The position numbers and the translations under genes are program-made. The notes beneath the pieces are model-generated. The model saw only the letters and a program-made list of their open reading frames with translations, searched no databases and had not been told where the DNA came from. Positions 28,378-36,371 of a DNA stretch of 64,000 bases are shown here, in pieces. Source of the stretch: a virus; IMG/VR virus record IMGVR_UViG_3300009506_000001, positions 62,001 through 126,000 of that record. One strand, given 5' to 3'. The stretch's first letter is position 1, and each line of letters begins with the position of its first letter.

Positions 28378-29366
28378 CGGCTAAGCAGGTCCGTGAACTG
28401 TTCTAAATTTTCGGCAATCTTGGACATTTCATATTTGCCCAAGAACTTCATGAACTGAAAGTAGTTGAACTTGCCAGGATTCTCGACTTCTTTGAGAATT
28501 TCGGTGAACATTGCTGCACGGATGTTTTCGGGCTGGTTGCGTAGATTCATCAGCAGCATGCCTTCGTTGAGCATATCCTTCACAACACGCTCTACAGGCT
28601 GTCCATCTTTTGTGTCTGTCCATGTCTCGTGGAGCAGTTTGTTCCGCTCATAATCATCTTCATACGCTTTCAGAATACGTGTCCAACGGATGCCAGGACG
28701 TGCTGACTGAACATGATCGCCAGCATCACCTTTGAGACCCTTGCACCACAGGAAGAAATCCACAGACTTGTGGTCTTCGGGAATGTTGATCTTACCAGTT
28801 TTGTCTTTGAGACAATCACGGATTGCACTTTCAATCGTGATTTGTTTGCCATCGAAAGGATCATATTGAACGACGTTCGGGAAGAACGTATCACGTCCTC
28901 GGCCAAGGTTCTGGGCAAGATCTCGGTCACGGCTGACAATGATGATCTCATCTTCGCCATCTTCGCCGTAAGCCTCTACGAAACCTGCAACCAGATCGTC
29001 CGCCTCGAGTTCGTTACCAGCAAGACAAATAACGCTGGTGTGCTTCCGCATTAGGTCTTCGAATTCGTCAACGTGTTCTTTGAAGCGTTCGAACTTCTCC
29101 TGCTCCTTTGGTGTCATGTTGAGACGACGGTTGCCCTTGTACTTTTTCGAGGTTAGAGCCTCCTCAGATGCGGTGTATGTCTTACGCCAACTGTGCCGGT
29201 CGAATGCCATCACAACACGGTCAGGACGAAACTTCTTGTAGAACTTGTTCATGCTCATTAGTCCTGTGTGGTGAGCAAGCCCAGTACTTGTGTCTACATC
29301 GTGCTGTTTGTTAGCGAAGAACGTACGGTATAGCACGTTCGAAATATCAAAAACAAGGTACTTCAT
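28374..29366 (-). CDS. rnh: 5'-3' exonuclease / flap nuclease (T4 RNase H-like)
   Basis: The 330-residue enzyme has the FEN/5'-nuclease motifs: YLVFDISNVLYR at the N-terminus, MAFDRHSWRK, LAGNELEADDLVAGF (acidic cluster near residue 120), IVSRDRDLAQNL and GLKGDAGDHVQ. These metal-binding acids remove RNA primers and flaps during lagging-strand synthesis. T4 RNase H is 305 residues. It lies downstream of the sliding clamp in one minus-strand operon and overlaps its upstream neighbour by TAATG. Its stop shares TTAA with the convergent holin-like gene. Confidence 0.85.
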   Translation of the reverse strand: MKYLVFDISNVLYRTFFANKQHDVDTSTGLAHHTGLMSMNKFYKKFRPDRVVMAFDRHSWRKTYTASEEALTSKKYKGNRRLNMTPKEQEKFERFKEHVDEFEDLMRKHTSVICLAGNELEADDLVAGFVEAYGEDGEDEIIIVSRDRDLAQNLGRGRDTFFPNVVQYDPFDGKQITIESAIRDCLKDKTGKINIPEDHKSVDFFLWCKGLKGDAGDHVQSARPGIRWTRILKAYEDDYERNKLLHETWTDTKDGQPVERVVKDMLNEGMLLMNLRNQPENIRAAMFTEILKEVENPGKFNYFQFMKFLGKYEMSKIAENLEQFTDLLSR

Positions 29367-29761
29367 TATTCGTTCTCGTTGTATTGGTCGTCAGCCATAT
29401 CTTCTGCTACCTGCTTAGCAAGCACAGCGACGTAGCGTTGGATAACGGCATTGTCATCGACGCCAGTGTATCCATTGTCACGGAGATGCTTTACAAAAGC
29501 ATCATTCCAGTCGAGGTCAATCTTGATGCCTTTTTCGGGGTCTTGGACGATACCTTTGATCTCGACCCATGGTTCCTCAGAGGCCTTCATTCGAGCAGCC
29601 TCTTCTTCACGAGCCTTTTCCTCGGCAGCTAGACGAGCACGCTCTTCTTCACGAGCCCTTTTTTCAGCTTCAGCAATTTCCTTGCGACGCCTTTCGTCCT
29701 CTTCACGAATCTCAGCGAGAAGCTCATCTTTTAGTGTTTTTCTGCTTTTCCATCCGAACAT
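29366..29761 (-). CDS. Hypothetical protein with charged coiled coil (131 aa)
   Basis: Residues about 7-66 are a Glu/Arg/Lys/Ala-rich continuous helix (EIREEDERRRKEIAEAEKR region), predicted coiled coil. The C-terminal half is a small acidic domain (DPEKGIKIDLDWNDAFVKHL). No family was recognised. It sits between the clamp and the flap exonuclease in the same operon, so a replication-related role is possible. It overlaps the exonuclease start by one base. Confidence 0.6.
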   Translation of the reverse strand: MFGWKSRKTLKDELLAEIREEDERRRKEIAEAEKRAREEERARLAAEEKAREEEAARMKASEEPWVEIKGIVQDPEKGIKIDLDWNDAFVKHLRDNGYTGVDDNAVIQRYVAVLAKQVAEDMADDQYNENE

Positions 29762-29946
29762 TGTTGGTTCCTTATATGAATCTTTTTAAGTGCTTCCAAC
29801 TGTCGTTTGGCCCTACAACATTTAAGCAGTTCCTCAGATGAGCAGGAAATAACCCCAGGACCAGAGATCCGAACTGACTTCTTGTGTGGACATTCCTTAG
29901 AAGGATCTTCCTCACAACGTGTGTTGTATAGACGTTCGTCTGACAT
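29731..29946 (-). CDS. Small Cys-rich hypothetical protein (71 aa)
   Basis: The start ATG follows the clamp stop after one base, with AAAGG just upstream, which supports translation. Five cysteines are spread through it (CEEDPSKECPH, ISCSSEELLKCC), suggesting metal binding. It overlaps the next gene by 31 bases, longer than other overlaps here, so the C-terminal part is the less certain. No homologue was recognised. Confidence 0.5.
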   Translation of the reverse strand: MSDERLYNTRCEEDPSKECPHKKSVRISGPGVISCSSEELLKCCRAKRQLEALKKIHIRNQQCSDGKAEKH

Positions 29947-29947
29947 C

Positions 29948-30652
29948 TTATACCTTTGGAAGTACGTAGACTCCTAGACCACTGACCTTGACGAGCATGG
30001 TGCCTTTTCCGCCGACGCTGAAATGATCAACAGAACTATCCTTAAACAGAGCCAGGAGTGTCTTTACAGGGTACTTATACGTAAATTTACCTTCGCTTCC
30101 CTCTGTGAGCGGTGTTGCTTTTTCAGCAAACTGGTGCTCAAACGTGTCATTGTTCACGTCAACCAGCGAGAAATGCACTCCGTCTCCGTCGCTGTGAAAC
30201 TCGACAAGGTCAGAGCCCATTGCAGCAGCACCTTTCTGGAGTAGCTTGACAGCCTCTGCTGTGACATCTACACGAGCACTTGGTTCGTCATTAATGACAC
30301 GAGGAGCACGGATCGTTGTTGGGTTGGCACACCGATAATCAACTTTGGTGCCTTTTGCTTTCAGTGTTAGGGACCGAACGAATCCTTTGTCGCTGCCATC
30401 CATCACAGCCTCGACTGCAAACCCGTCTAGGTCTTTAACAACATCCAGACGCTGTAGAAATACATCTGTACGATTCAGGCCAATCGAGCCAATTTCCAAT
30501 TCAGGGACCTCCTTTTCAAGAAGAACGACTGTGTGGTTATCGGCAAGGCCTCGTACACTTTCAGGATCGATGATGATGCTGTCAATATCAACGATACCAG
30601 CAGTGTGGACAACATTCTGAATAAAGGAAAGGGTTTCATCGGATAGTTTCAT
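29948..30652 (-). CDS. 45: DNA polymerase sliding clamp, gp45-like
   Basis: The 234-residue protein matches the T4 clamp in size (228) and shape: repeated beta-alpha units (ETLSFIQNVVHTAGIVDIDSI, FAVEAVMDGSDKGFVRSLTL, SARVDVTAEAVKLLQKGA) and a C-terminal strand ending VYVLPKV. The trimeric ring gives processivity to the polymerase and, in T4, activates gp55-dependent late transcription. It is first in its operon with a near-consensus host promoter and sits next to genes for other fork proteins. The assignment relies on fold pattern and context, since clamps diverge widely. Confidence 0.8.
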   Translation of the reverse strand: MKLSDETLSFIQNVVHTAGIVDIDSIIIDPESVRGLADNHTVVLLEKEVPELEIGSIGLNRTDVFLQRLDVVKDLDGFAVEAVMDGSDKGFVRSLTLKAKGTKVDYRCANPTTIRAPRVINDEPSARVDVTAEAVKLLQKGAAAMGSDLVEFHSDGDGVHFSLVDVNNDTFEHQFAEKATPLTEGSEGKFTYKYPVKTLLALFKDSSVDHFSVGGKGTMLVKVSGLGVYVLPKV

Positions 30653-30684
30653 TGTTATTATCTCTTATTGTTAGTTTGGTCTTA

Positions 30685-30713
30685 ACTATACTAAAATTGA
30701 AGCAAATTGTCAA
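30685..30713 (-). promoter_or_regulatory. Sigma70 promoter for the clamp operon
   Basis: TTGACA, 17 bases, TATAGT is near-perfect consensus. It lies at the 3' end of the upstream gene, with predicted +1 near 30678 and a 26-base leader. Confidence 0.8.
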
Positions 30714-31101
30714 CCACATCCTGTTGCTTTTGTTCTTCAAGCTCTTTTGGGTTTTTCCATTCTTGAATTAGAAAACCGTGCTTTCGTTTAACCCATTCAG
30801 CGAAAACGTGCCGATGACAAAAGTCGGTAGGTGTTTCATAACACAGGAAGTATGTTGGATGTGGCCAGGAGTTCAACCAGTTGAGCCATCCCATGCTGAG
30901 TTCCAGTCTGTTTAGCTGGGCTAAGTACTGCCGTGCATATTCTTCTTCGCTAATGCGACCCTCTTTCACGCCGCAGATCATGTCCCATGTTGGGGCAATA
31001 ATTTTTAGGTGTGGCCCTTTAAACCAATCAGGGGGTCTGCGGCTAATTGAAACCGCGTTTGGGTCTGTTCCCTTACGAGCGTAATTAGATGTGTAGATCA
31101 T
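30691..31101 (-). CDS. DUF488-like hypothetical protein (136 aa)
   Basis: The protein begins IYTSNYARKGTDPNAVSIS and contains CYETPTDFCHRHVFAEWV, with conserved-looking Cys and His pairs. These match the general pattern of DUF488-type proteins (YTSNY start; CxE..xxCHRH). The function of that family is unknown. It overlaps its upstream neighbour by ATGA and belongs to the polymerase operon. Confidence 0.6.
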   Translation of the reverse strand: MIYTSNYARKGTDPNAVSISRRPPDWFKGPHLKIIAPTWDMICGVKEGRISEEEYARQYLAQLNRLELSMGWLNWLNSWPHPTYFLCYETPTDFCHRHVFAEWVKRKHGFLIQEWKNPKELEEQKQQDVVDNLLQF

Positions 31102-31316
31102 TCTTTATCTCGAACAACCAGGGCAAGTGCACACATGGCACTGTAACGCATGTCCCTTATGCGAGGGTTATTGATGGCCTCTTCCATTTTTTCGACCATC
31201 ATTAGTATGCTCTTTCGAAGAAAGTCCTCATCGACGTCCTGACGTTCGGTCAGTGCACCAAGCACCTTCATGTCGTTACAAACGATCGCCGCCACTTTCT
31301 GGTATTCGTCAACCAT
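31098..31316 (-). CDS. Small helical hypothetical protein (72 aa)
   Basis: This is a mostly helical acidic protein (ERQDVDEDFLRKSILMMVEKM) directly downstream of DNA polymerase, with a TAATG overlap. No family was recognised. Its conserved position between polymerase and the next gene suggests it is translated through coupling. Confidence 0.5.
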   Translation of the reverse strand: MVDEYQKVAAIVCNDMKVLGALTERQDVDEDFLRKSILMMVEKMEEAINNPRIRDMRYSAMCALALVVRDKE

Positions 31317-33868
31317 TAGAACCCTAGTAAATCTTCTACAACAAGCGATTGTGCTGTTGGTACTTCTTTACCAATAGCCTTGATAATGTTACCCAGTGGA
31401 TTGTCAACAAGTCGTTCAATGTGCATTTGTCGATTGATTGTGAAGTTCTCCAAGAACCACTCCGGTACATCGTGCAAGTCAGTTGGAAGTGCAATGCTCT
31501 TGAACTTGCCGTACTTCTTCGTTAGGTAGAAAACCTTAATCTTCATACCAGACGTAATTGCACCGCTAACACGATCGCCGTGCTGCTCGATCATCTTGTT
31601 GTAGTGAATTGCTGCAGCAACATGCCCAGGCAAACGAGTATTCGGATCATGTTCAAGGTTGGTTGTGTATTCCTCAACCTTGTTGACGCCTTTAGGAAGA
31701 CCAATCGCCATAATGTCATCGGTGGTTTCAATGTAGTGCTTGAATTCAACAATATCGTTAGCGATATCGGCCCATTCTTCGCCCTTGAGCAACCGACCCA
31801 CGTATTCATTCAACTTTTTACCAACAGCAGGTGGAATTGTTGTTTTCTTTGTGTCCAAGCCCATAACTTTGAGCTTATCAACCTTCTCGCCTTCGTTGTC
31901 GATTACACGAAGGATGTAGCGTTTCTTTTCAACGAAGATCCCACGAGAAGCGACAACTTCTCGACCAGCCTTGATAATATCATCGAACCCTGGCTGACAC
32001 AAGAACGTCTCACGCATGAATTCCTGGAACGATGCTGTGACCTTTTCGCCAGCAGCATCAGCAATCACAACAGCCTCTTCAGCATTCTCGGCAAACAAGG
32101 CAAAGTATGTGGAGTCTGTGTCACCATATAGAACAGCCTCACCGCTAGCATCATATACACCAGTCATCACTTCGTTCGTTTTTGCACACTGATGTCGAAG
32201 GATAGCACGACCTGTGCCAGTTGTACTCTCGCCCATACGTAAGTCAGAATACCTGAAGTATGCGTTGTTGAGAGCACCGTACAAGCTGTTTAGCTTGATC
32301 TTGTATACGTATTGTAACCGGTCATAATACGACTTCTTGCCTTTGTCCTCTGCCTCTGCTTTCAGTGCCTGATATTTCTTACGAGTAGCGTACCAGTCTT
32401 CAAGTATGGCTGGAATGATGCCTTTCTTCTCCTGTGAGAAGACAGTACCGAACCCACTGATGGCCCATTTACGTTCTCGCATTACAGAACGCCACTCTTC
32501 GCCCGTGTATTCTTCTTCGGAGCCATCTTCGTAGGCAAGAACTAACGTCACCATTGTCCCTTTAGCAATGTTCTCGGCCGCCTTCGCACAGTCGTCAAAC
32601 TGACCAATGAGCGTTTCAGGACTAATATTGATAGAGCGAATAGCAGAAGGATACAGCGAATTGATGTCGATTGATCCAATCCAATCATGCATACCTGTCT
32701 TTGGTTCGAGCACAAACGCCCCTGCAATACTGCCCTGCTCGGGATCACCCATGTCAGGAAAACGCATGTCCATCTCATGCACAATGTAGTTGTTGATAGC
32801 AAGCTCAGCGAGTTTTAGTGTGCCTGTAACATGCTTCCACAACCCAGTAGAAAGGTGGTACATTTCATTTGCCAGAGCAACGTATCCTAGCTTTTCTTCA
32901 AACCCCTTTAGGACCTCCGTGTCACGAAGGTTGTATCGACAGAACCAAGCAAAGTCATTTCGATACAAATCAGCCAAGGTGCCATTGTATTCCAACTTTG
33001 GTAGGTCAGGAAGCATTTCGTCGGCAATCGATTCCAACTTGTACGAAGGACGTTCAGCCATCTCATACTTCTTGAATAGAGCAAGATAGTCACAGCTGAT
33101 ACGACCATGAAGGTCAATTGTTGTGTTAGTGCGACCGAACATCTCAACTTCACGATACTTAGGGCGTCCAGCATGTGGGAATGACAACATGTCGAAGTAC
33201 TTCATGCCAAGCGTGCGTTCAAGGCGTTTCGCTATATAAGGTACGTCGAAGAAGTCACTGTTCCAACCTGCAATGAGGTCAGCATCTTCAATCTCGCCAA
33301 TAATGCTGAGAAGCAATTCTTTTTCGTTTTCGCAGAGGTAAACTTCGATCTCTGTGTCATCTGGATACTCCTCGATCTCGTTCATCTTCTTGGAGAGAGA
33401 TTCTTCGGTCCAGGTTTGACCGTCAGGAGGAACCGCGTACAACACCATCCTATGTTCCCATTGGTGATACATAGCGATGGAGTTGATTGGAGCGTAAGGG
33501 TTATCAACGCTAGAGAACCCTATCTCGGTATTGTAATCAACCTCAATATCAAGAAAGGTGATATGGAGCTTGGGAGCTGGAACCTGATAGTACCGCTCGG
33601 AAAGAAACTTTAGTTCGGGTGGAAGATCTGACTCGAACATTTCAACACCACTGCCACGACATTCACTACGAGCGGCGTTGTATTCTTCGTTTGTTGCAAA
33701 ATCGTGACGAGTGAGTTTGTCACCGTAAATGCTTACGTGCTTACCTTTGGGATCTTTCGTGAAGAAATAGTACGGAGCACGGTGATTGTTAAGAGTTCTT
33801 TCACCGTCCTCCGTACGTTCCCAAACAATGATATCGTCGCCCTTTCGGACAGCAGATATGTAGCTCAT
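31316..33868 (-). CDS. 43: DNA polymerase, family B (gp43-like)
   Basis: The 850-residue replicative polymerase has 3'-5' exonuclease motifs (ITFLDIEVDYNTEIGF; AGWNSDFFDVPYIAKR) and polymerase motifs A (DINSLYPSAIRSINISPETL), B (KIKLNSLYGALNNAYF) and C (YGDTDSTYFA). Size and layout match T4 gp43 (898). The C-terminus ends SLVVEDLLGF, resembling the clamp-binding tail of gp43-type enzymes. It is preceded immediately by the DsbA-like gene and followed by two small genes in the same operon. There is no sign of inteins or introns. Confidence 0.95.
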   Translation of the reverse strand: MSYISAVRKGDDIIVWERTEDGERTLNNHRAPYYFFTKDPKGKHVSIYGDKLTRHDFATNEEYNAARSECRGSGVEMFESDLPPELKFLSERYYQVPAPKLHITFLDIEVDYNTEIGFSSVDNPYAPINSIAMYHQWEHRMVLYAVPPDGQTWTEESLSKKMNEIEEYPDDTEIEVYLCENEKELLLSIIGEIEDADLIAGWNSDFFDVPYIAKRLERTLGMKYFDMLSFPHAGRPKYREVEMFGRTNTTIDLHGRISCDYLALFKKYEMAERPSYKLESIADEMLPDLPKLEYNGTLADLYRNDFAWFCRYNLRDTEVLKGFEEKLGYVALANEMYHLSTGLWKHVTGTLKLAELAINNYIVHEMDMRFPDMGDPEQGSIAGAFVLEPKTGMHDWIGSIDINSLYPSAIRSINISPETLIGQFDDCAKAAENIAKGTMVTLVLAYEDGSEEEYTGEEWRSVMRERKWAISGFGTVFSQEKKGIIPAILEDWYATRKKYQALKAEAEDKGKKSYYDRLQYVYKIKLNSLYGALNNAYFRYSDLRMGESTTGTGRAILRHQCAKTNEVMTGVYDASGEAVLYGDTDSTYFALFAENAEEAVVIADAAGEKVTASFQEFMRETFLCQPGFDDIIKAGREVVASRGIFVEKKRYILRVIDNEGEKVDKLKVMGLDTKKTTIPPAVGKKLNEYVGRLLKGEEWADIANDIVEFKHYIETTDDIMAIGLPKGVNKVEEYTTNLEHDPNTRLPGHVAAAIHYNKMIEQHGDRVSGAITSGMKIKVFYLTKKYGKFKSIALPTDLHDVPEWFLENFTINRQMHIERLVDNPLGNIIKAIGKEVPTAQSLVVEDLLGF

Positions 33869-34147
33869 TTACGCAGCATCCTCGTCTTCTTTGCGGCCTT
33901 CAACAAGGGTTTCGTACAGGATCGAAAACTCTTCATTCTCTGCCTGAACATCTGCGTAGTTGTGTTTGTACATGGTGCTGGCGATCTTGCGAATCATCTT
34001 CTTGTCGACGCCATACTTGTTTGCTGCTTCGGCAAGAATTTCCTTGATAGCGTCACGCTCGGCATCGATGCGAAGGAAACAGTTGGTGATTTCGCCAATG
34101 GCCATCTTGAGCTTCTGACGATCGTTCGGACTGCTAGGTAGGGACAT
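33869..34147 (-). CDS. dsbA: Double-stranded DNA-binding protein DsbA-like
   Basis: The 92-residue helical protein resembles T4 DsbA (89 residues): an N-terminal helix, IKEILAEAANKYGVDKKMIRKI, TMYKHNYADVQAENEEFSILYETL. T4 DsbA binds double-stranded DNA and has been linked to late promoter regions. It is first in the polymerase operon, with AAGGAGAA before the ATG. The match is recalled from family pattern, not aligned. Confidence 0.7.
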   Translation of the reverse strand: MSLPSSPNDRQKLKMAIGEITNCFLRIDAERDAIKEILAEAANKYGVDKKMIRKIASTMYKHNYADVQAENEEFSILYETLVEGRKEDEDAA

Positions 34148-34182
34148 AGTTATTCTCCTTATAGTTATAATTTTGTGTTGTT

Positions 34183-34211
34183 ACTATACGACGGGGAGCC
34201 GTATTAGACAA
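34183..34211 (-). promoter_or_regulatory. Sigma70-type promoter for the DsbA-polymerase operon
   Basis: TTGTCT, 17 bases, TATAGT. Predicted +1 near 34176 gives a 29-base leader with AAGGAGAA. Confidence 0.7.
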
Positions 34212-34213
34212 CT

Positions 34214-34810
34214 TTACCTGTAAAATAGGTGGGAACCTATTTGTGCTACTTGCTTGTAATGGTTGCTCCAGTATGGGTCAACATACTTGGCATGATAGAG
34301 GTAAGCACCATTAGTGAGGTCATGGATGTACGCACCATCAGCAAACGCACTCGCTATGAGTTGGGCACGTTGCCATGCTTGAGGGTTTTTGGGTTTGTCG
34401 GAGCGACCATCTAGTGTCCATGAAAATTGGGCCACGTACTTGCCTGTACGTTTGTCTTTGTTTTTCTGCCACACAACCTCACAGACCGTGTTCGGATAAT
34501 ATTTAGACCGGACCCTATGCATGGTCACTAATCCGATGGCCAATTTCCCCTCTAGGTCTTGGTCGCGGGCCTCCCAGTATATGTTGAGTGCGAGACACTT
34601 TTCGTCCTCCGATGAGAACGTGTAAGACATTGGTATTTTCAAGTCCTTTTTCTGAGCGGGTGGGGCTTTCGGTATAGGCAGGCTTTCCTGTGGAGGCAGG
34701 ATAAGAACGGTGTGGGTCTGGGCCATGCCCACGTTCACACCGAGTTGGAAAGCAATGTAAAAGTCGATCACGAACATTGTGATCGCCACGAAAACTGATA
34801 GTGTCCTCAT
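34214..34810 (-). CDS. SleB-type cell wall hydrolase with N-terminal membrane anchor
   Basis: Residues about 5-30 are a hydrophobic signal-anchor (SVFVAITMFVIDFYIAFQLG). The C-terminal 130 residues match hydrolase family 2 (SleB/CwlJ): CLALNIYWEARDQDLEGKLAIG with the catalytic-type Glu, VTMHRVRS, YPNTVCEVVWQ, AQFSWTLDG, then HDLTNGAYLYHAKYVDPYW. This family cleaves peptidoglycan, often as a lytic transglycosylase. The anchor suggests export by the host Sec system, as in SAR endolysins. Its promoter is host-type and places +1 on the ATG. A short hairpin (34223-34242) overlaps the gene end. Confidence 0.8.
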   Translation of the reverse strand: MRTLSVFVAITMFVIDFYIAFQLGVNVGMAQTHTVLILPPQESLPIPKAPPAQKKDLKIPMSYTFSSEDEKCLALNIYWEARDQDLEGKLAIGLVTMHRVRSKYYPNTVCEVVWQKNKDKRTGKYVAQFSWTLDGRSDKPKNPQAWQRAQLIASAFADGAYIHDLTNGAYLYHAKYVDPYWSNHYKQVAQIGSHLFYR

Positions 34811-34816
34811 TTCCCC

Positions 34817-34845
34817 ATATTACTATAGAATAGGGGTTAAGTCAA
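34817..34845 (-). promoter_or_regulatory. Sigma70 promoter giving a leaderless SleB message
   Basis: TTGACT, 17 bases, TAATAT. Seven bases after the -10 lies the A of the SleB ATG, so predicted +1 is the start codon itself. Confidence 0.65.
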
Positions 34846-35466
34846 CTAGGCGATCTCCTCAAACCAAGTTGTGTAGTCACCTGGAAAATCAGCGGGATCA
34901 TACAGATAGGGCTCAGATGCAGCAATATGAAAACGCACTTGGTAGGAATCCCCTGCTAGAATAGGTGTTGTGCCATTAATAAAGTGAGGTTCACTAGGGA
35001 ACAAAACCAATGTGCTACGATTAGGATTGAAGCCAAATTGGTGCTGTGGGAATTCAACTTTGCCACCATATACTTCGAAGTCGCCATCGAATGGAACACA
35101 GTCTTGATAGTCACACAAAAATATGATACCCGTAAGGTCCCGATCTTTTGTGCGAACCCACTTCTTGCCCATATAGCTGCTGTTCTCGCAGTGAGGCTTT
35201 TCACCTTGGCAGCCTTGCGGATACCATTCGAACATCATTGTGGTGGTGCCACGATACTCAAACCCATAGTGCTCTTCGAGTTTTGGAATCAGTGGACGTA
35301 GGTGTTCAAATATTACCTCTTCGGAGCGATCATGTGATCGCATCGACTTAATAGGTACGTCCTCTACGTTTCGGTCGGGGTAATTGAAGTTGAGATCATC
35401 AACAATTTGTTCGCACAGAAGTGGTGACAGGAAATCCTGTACCACATAGAACGGTGACTTAACCAT
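34846..35466 (-). CDS. 2-oxoglutarate/Fe(II) oxygenase (prolyl-hydroxylase-like)
   Basis: The 206-residue protein has the double-stranded beta-helix pattern of P4H-type dioxygenases: MMFEWYPQGCQGEKPHCENS with a likely metal His (H-x-E instead of the usual H-x-D), LTGIIFLCDY, a loop with FNPNRSTLVLFPSEPHFINGT giving the distal His, and SYQVRFHIA giving the 2OG-binding Arg. Such enzymes hydroxylate proteins or nucleic acid bases. They are frequent in aquatic T4-like phages, where substrates are mostly unknown. It ends an apparent late operon and overlaps the protease gene by TAATG. Confidence 0.8.
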   Translation of the reverse strand: MVKSPFYVVQDFLSPLLCEQIVDDLNFNYPDRNVEDVPIKSMRSHDRSEEVIFEHLRPLIPKLEEHYGFEYRGTTTMMFEWYPQGCQGEKPHCENSSYMGKKWVRTKDRDLTGIIFLCDYQDCVPFDGDFEVYGGKVEFPQHQFGFNPNRSTLVLFPSEPHFINGTTPILAGDSYQVRFHIAASEPYLYDPADFPGDYTTWFEEIA

Positions 35467-36371
35467 TATTTCACCTGCTTTATGATTTCGTCAGCTAAAC
35501 CAAATTCCTTAACAAGGCCAAGGATCATTTGGTGTACCTTTTCGTTAGTCAGAGTTGTCTCTTCAAGTACAGTAATGTCTTTGTATAGGTCCTGGAGTGC
35601 ATCCCAATCTACATCCTCGAAACGGTTATGTTGCTTGGTAGGATCAACAAGGAAGTTTCCTCGCTCAAGGATATTCTGTCCGATAAGGATTTTATCCTGC
35701 ATCTGTGAGCGATCATTTAGATTGAATTTGGCATTCTGAATATCTTTACCGGCAATGGAAATATTCAAAGCAATGACAGGACGGTACTCCGAACCTTCCG
35801 ACGTCTTAATAGCAGCCTGATCGATGAGCTCGGTACGAATCGTGTTATTGGATAGTAGGCTAGAACGGAACTCAACCATGTTGCGCCCGGAATCAACTTT
35901 CCATTCTTCGCAGTGTAGAGAGGATAAGTTTGCACCTGTATCAACTTTACCGGTCAGCTGTTTATTGAACTGTGGGAAACGAATCGTAACACTATCAGCA
36001 ACGACAGCTTGGTTTTCACGAAGACTGTGCTCACCGGTTTCTAGGTCGGCTCTTGCTCTTGCGGCACTGTTTGTAACGGCACGGGCAGGTCGAACAGAAA
36101 GGGTGCGATCTAGTGCCCAAATAAGAATGATCCACTCCTGCAACCGCCGCTCCTCAACTGTGTTTTTCCAGTCGGGGCTGGCCTTAACGTGTGGCTCAAC
36201 GGCGTAAACAACAAACAGTTTTTTGTTTTCGTTTTTCATCTCAGGAACAGTATGGCCAACAGCAGTAGAGTAATGGTATGGAATGCCCATAACCATAATG
36301 TCGCGAGGTAGCGTGAATCGACCTAGTCGAAAGGCCTCGTTTAGCTGTTCTAAAGATTCAAATTCGTTCAT
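35466..36371 (-). CDS. Retropepsin-like aspartic protease (RimB/Zn_protease family)
   Basis: The catalytic loop is KVDTGANLSSLHC (Asp near residue 144), preceded by the paired strand VTIRFPQF and followed by RPVIALNISIAGKD and the second psi-loop element KILIGQNILERGNFLVDP. This is the pattern of the family once called ATP-dependent zinc protease, which are retropepsin-like. The first 120 residues are helical and charged and have no obvious family. The C-terminus is also helical. The role in phages is unknown; processing of head or tail proteins is possible. Confidence 0.75.
   Translation of the reverse strand: MNEFESLEQLNEAFRLGRFTLPRDIMVMGIPYHYSTAVGHTVPEMKNENKKLFVVYAVEPHVKASPDWKNTVEERRLQEWIILIWALDRTLSVRPARAVTNSAARARADLETGEHSLRENQAVVADSVTIRFPQFNKQLTGKVDTGANLSSLHCEEWKVDSGRNMVEFRSSLLSNNTIRTELIDQAAIKTSEGSEYRPVIALNISIAGKDIQNAKFNLNDRSQMQDKILIGQNILERGNFLVDPTKQHNRFEDVDWDALQDLYKDITVLEETTLTNEKVHQMILGLVKEFGLADEIIKQVK

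Noticed and set aside
34223-34242. Hairpin at the end of the SleB gene as a terminator
   Set aside because: It lies inside the coding end and has only four T residues after the stem; not strong enough to list.
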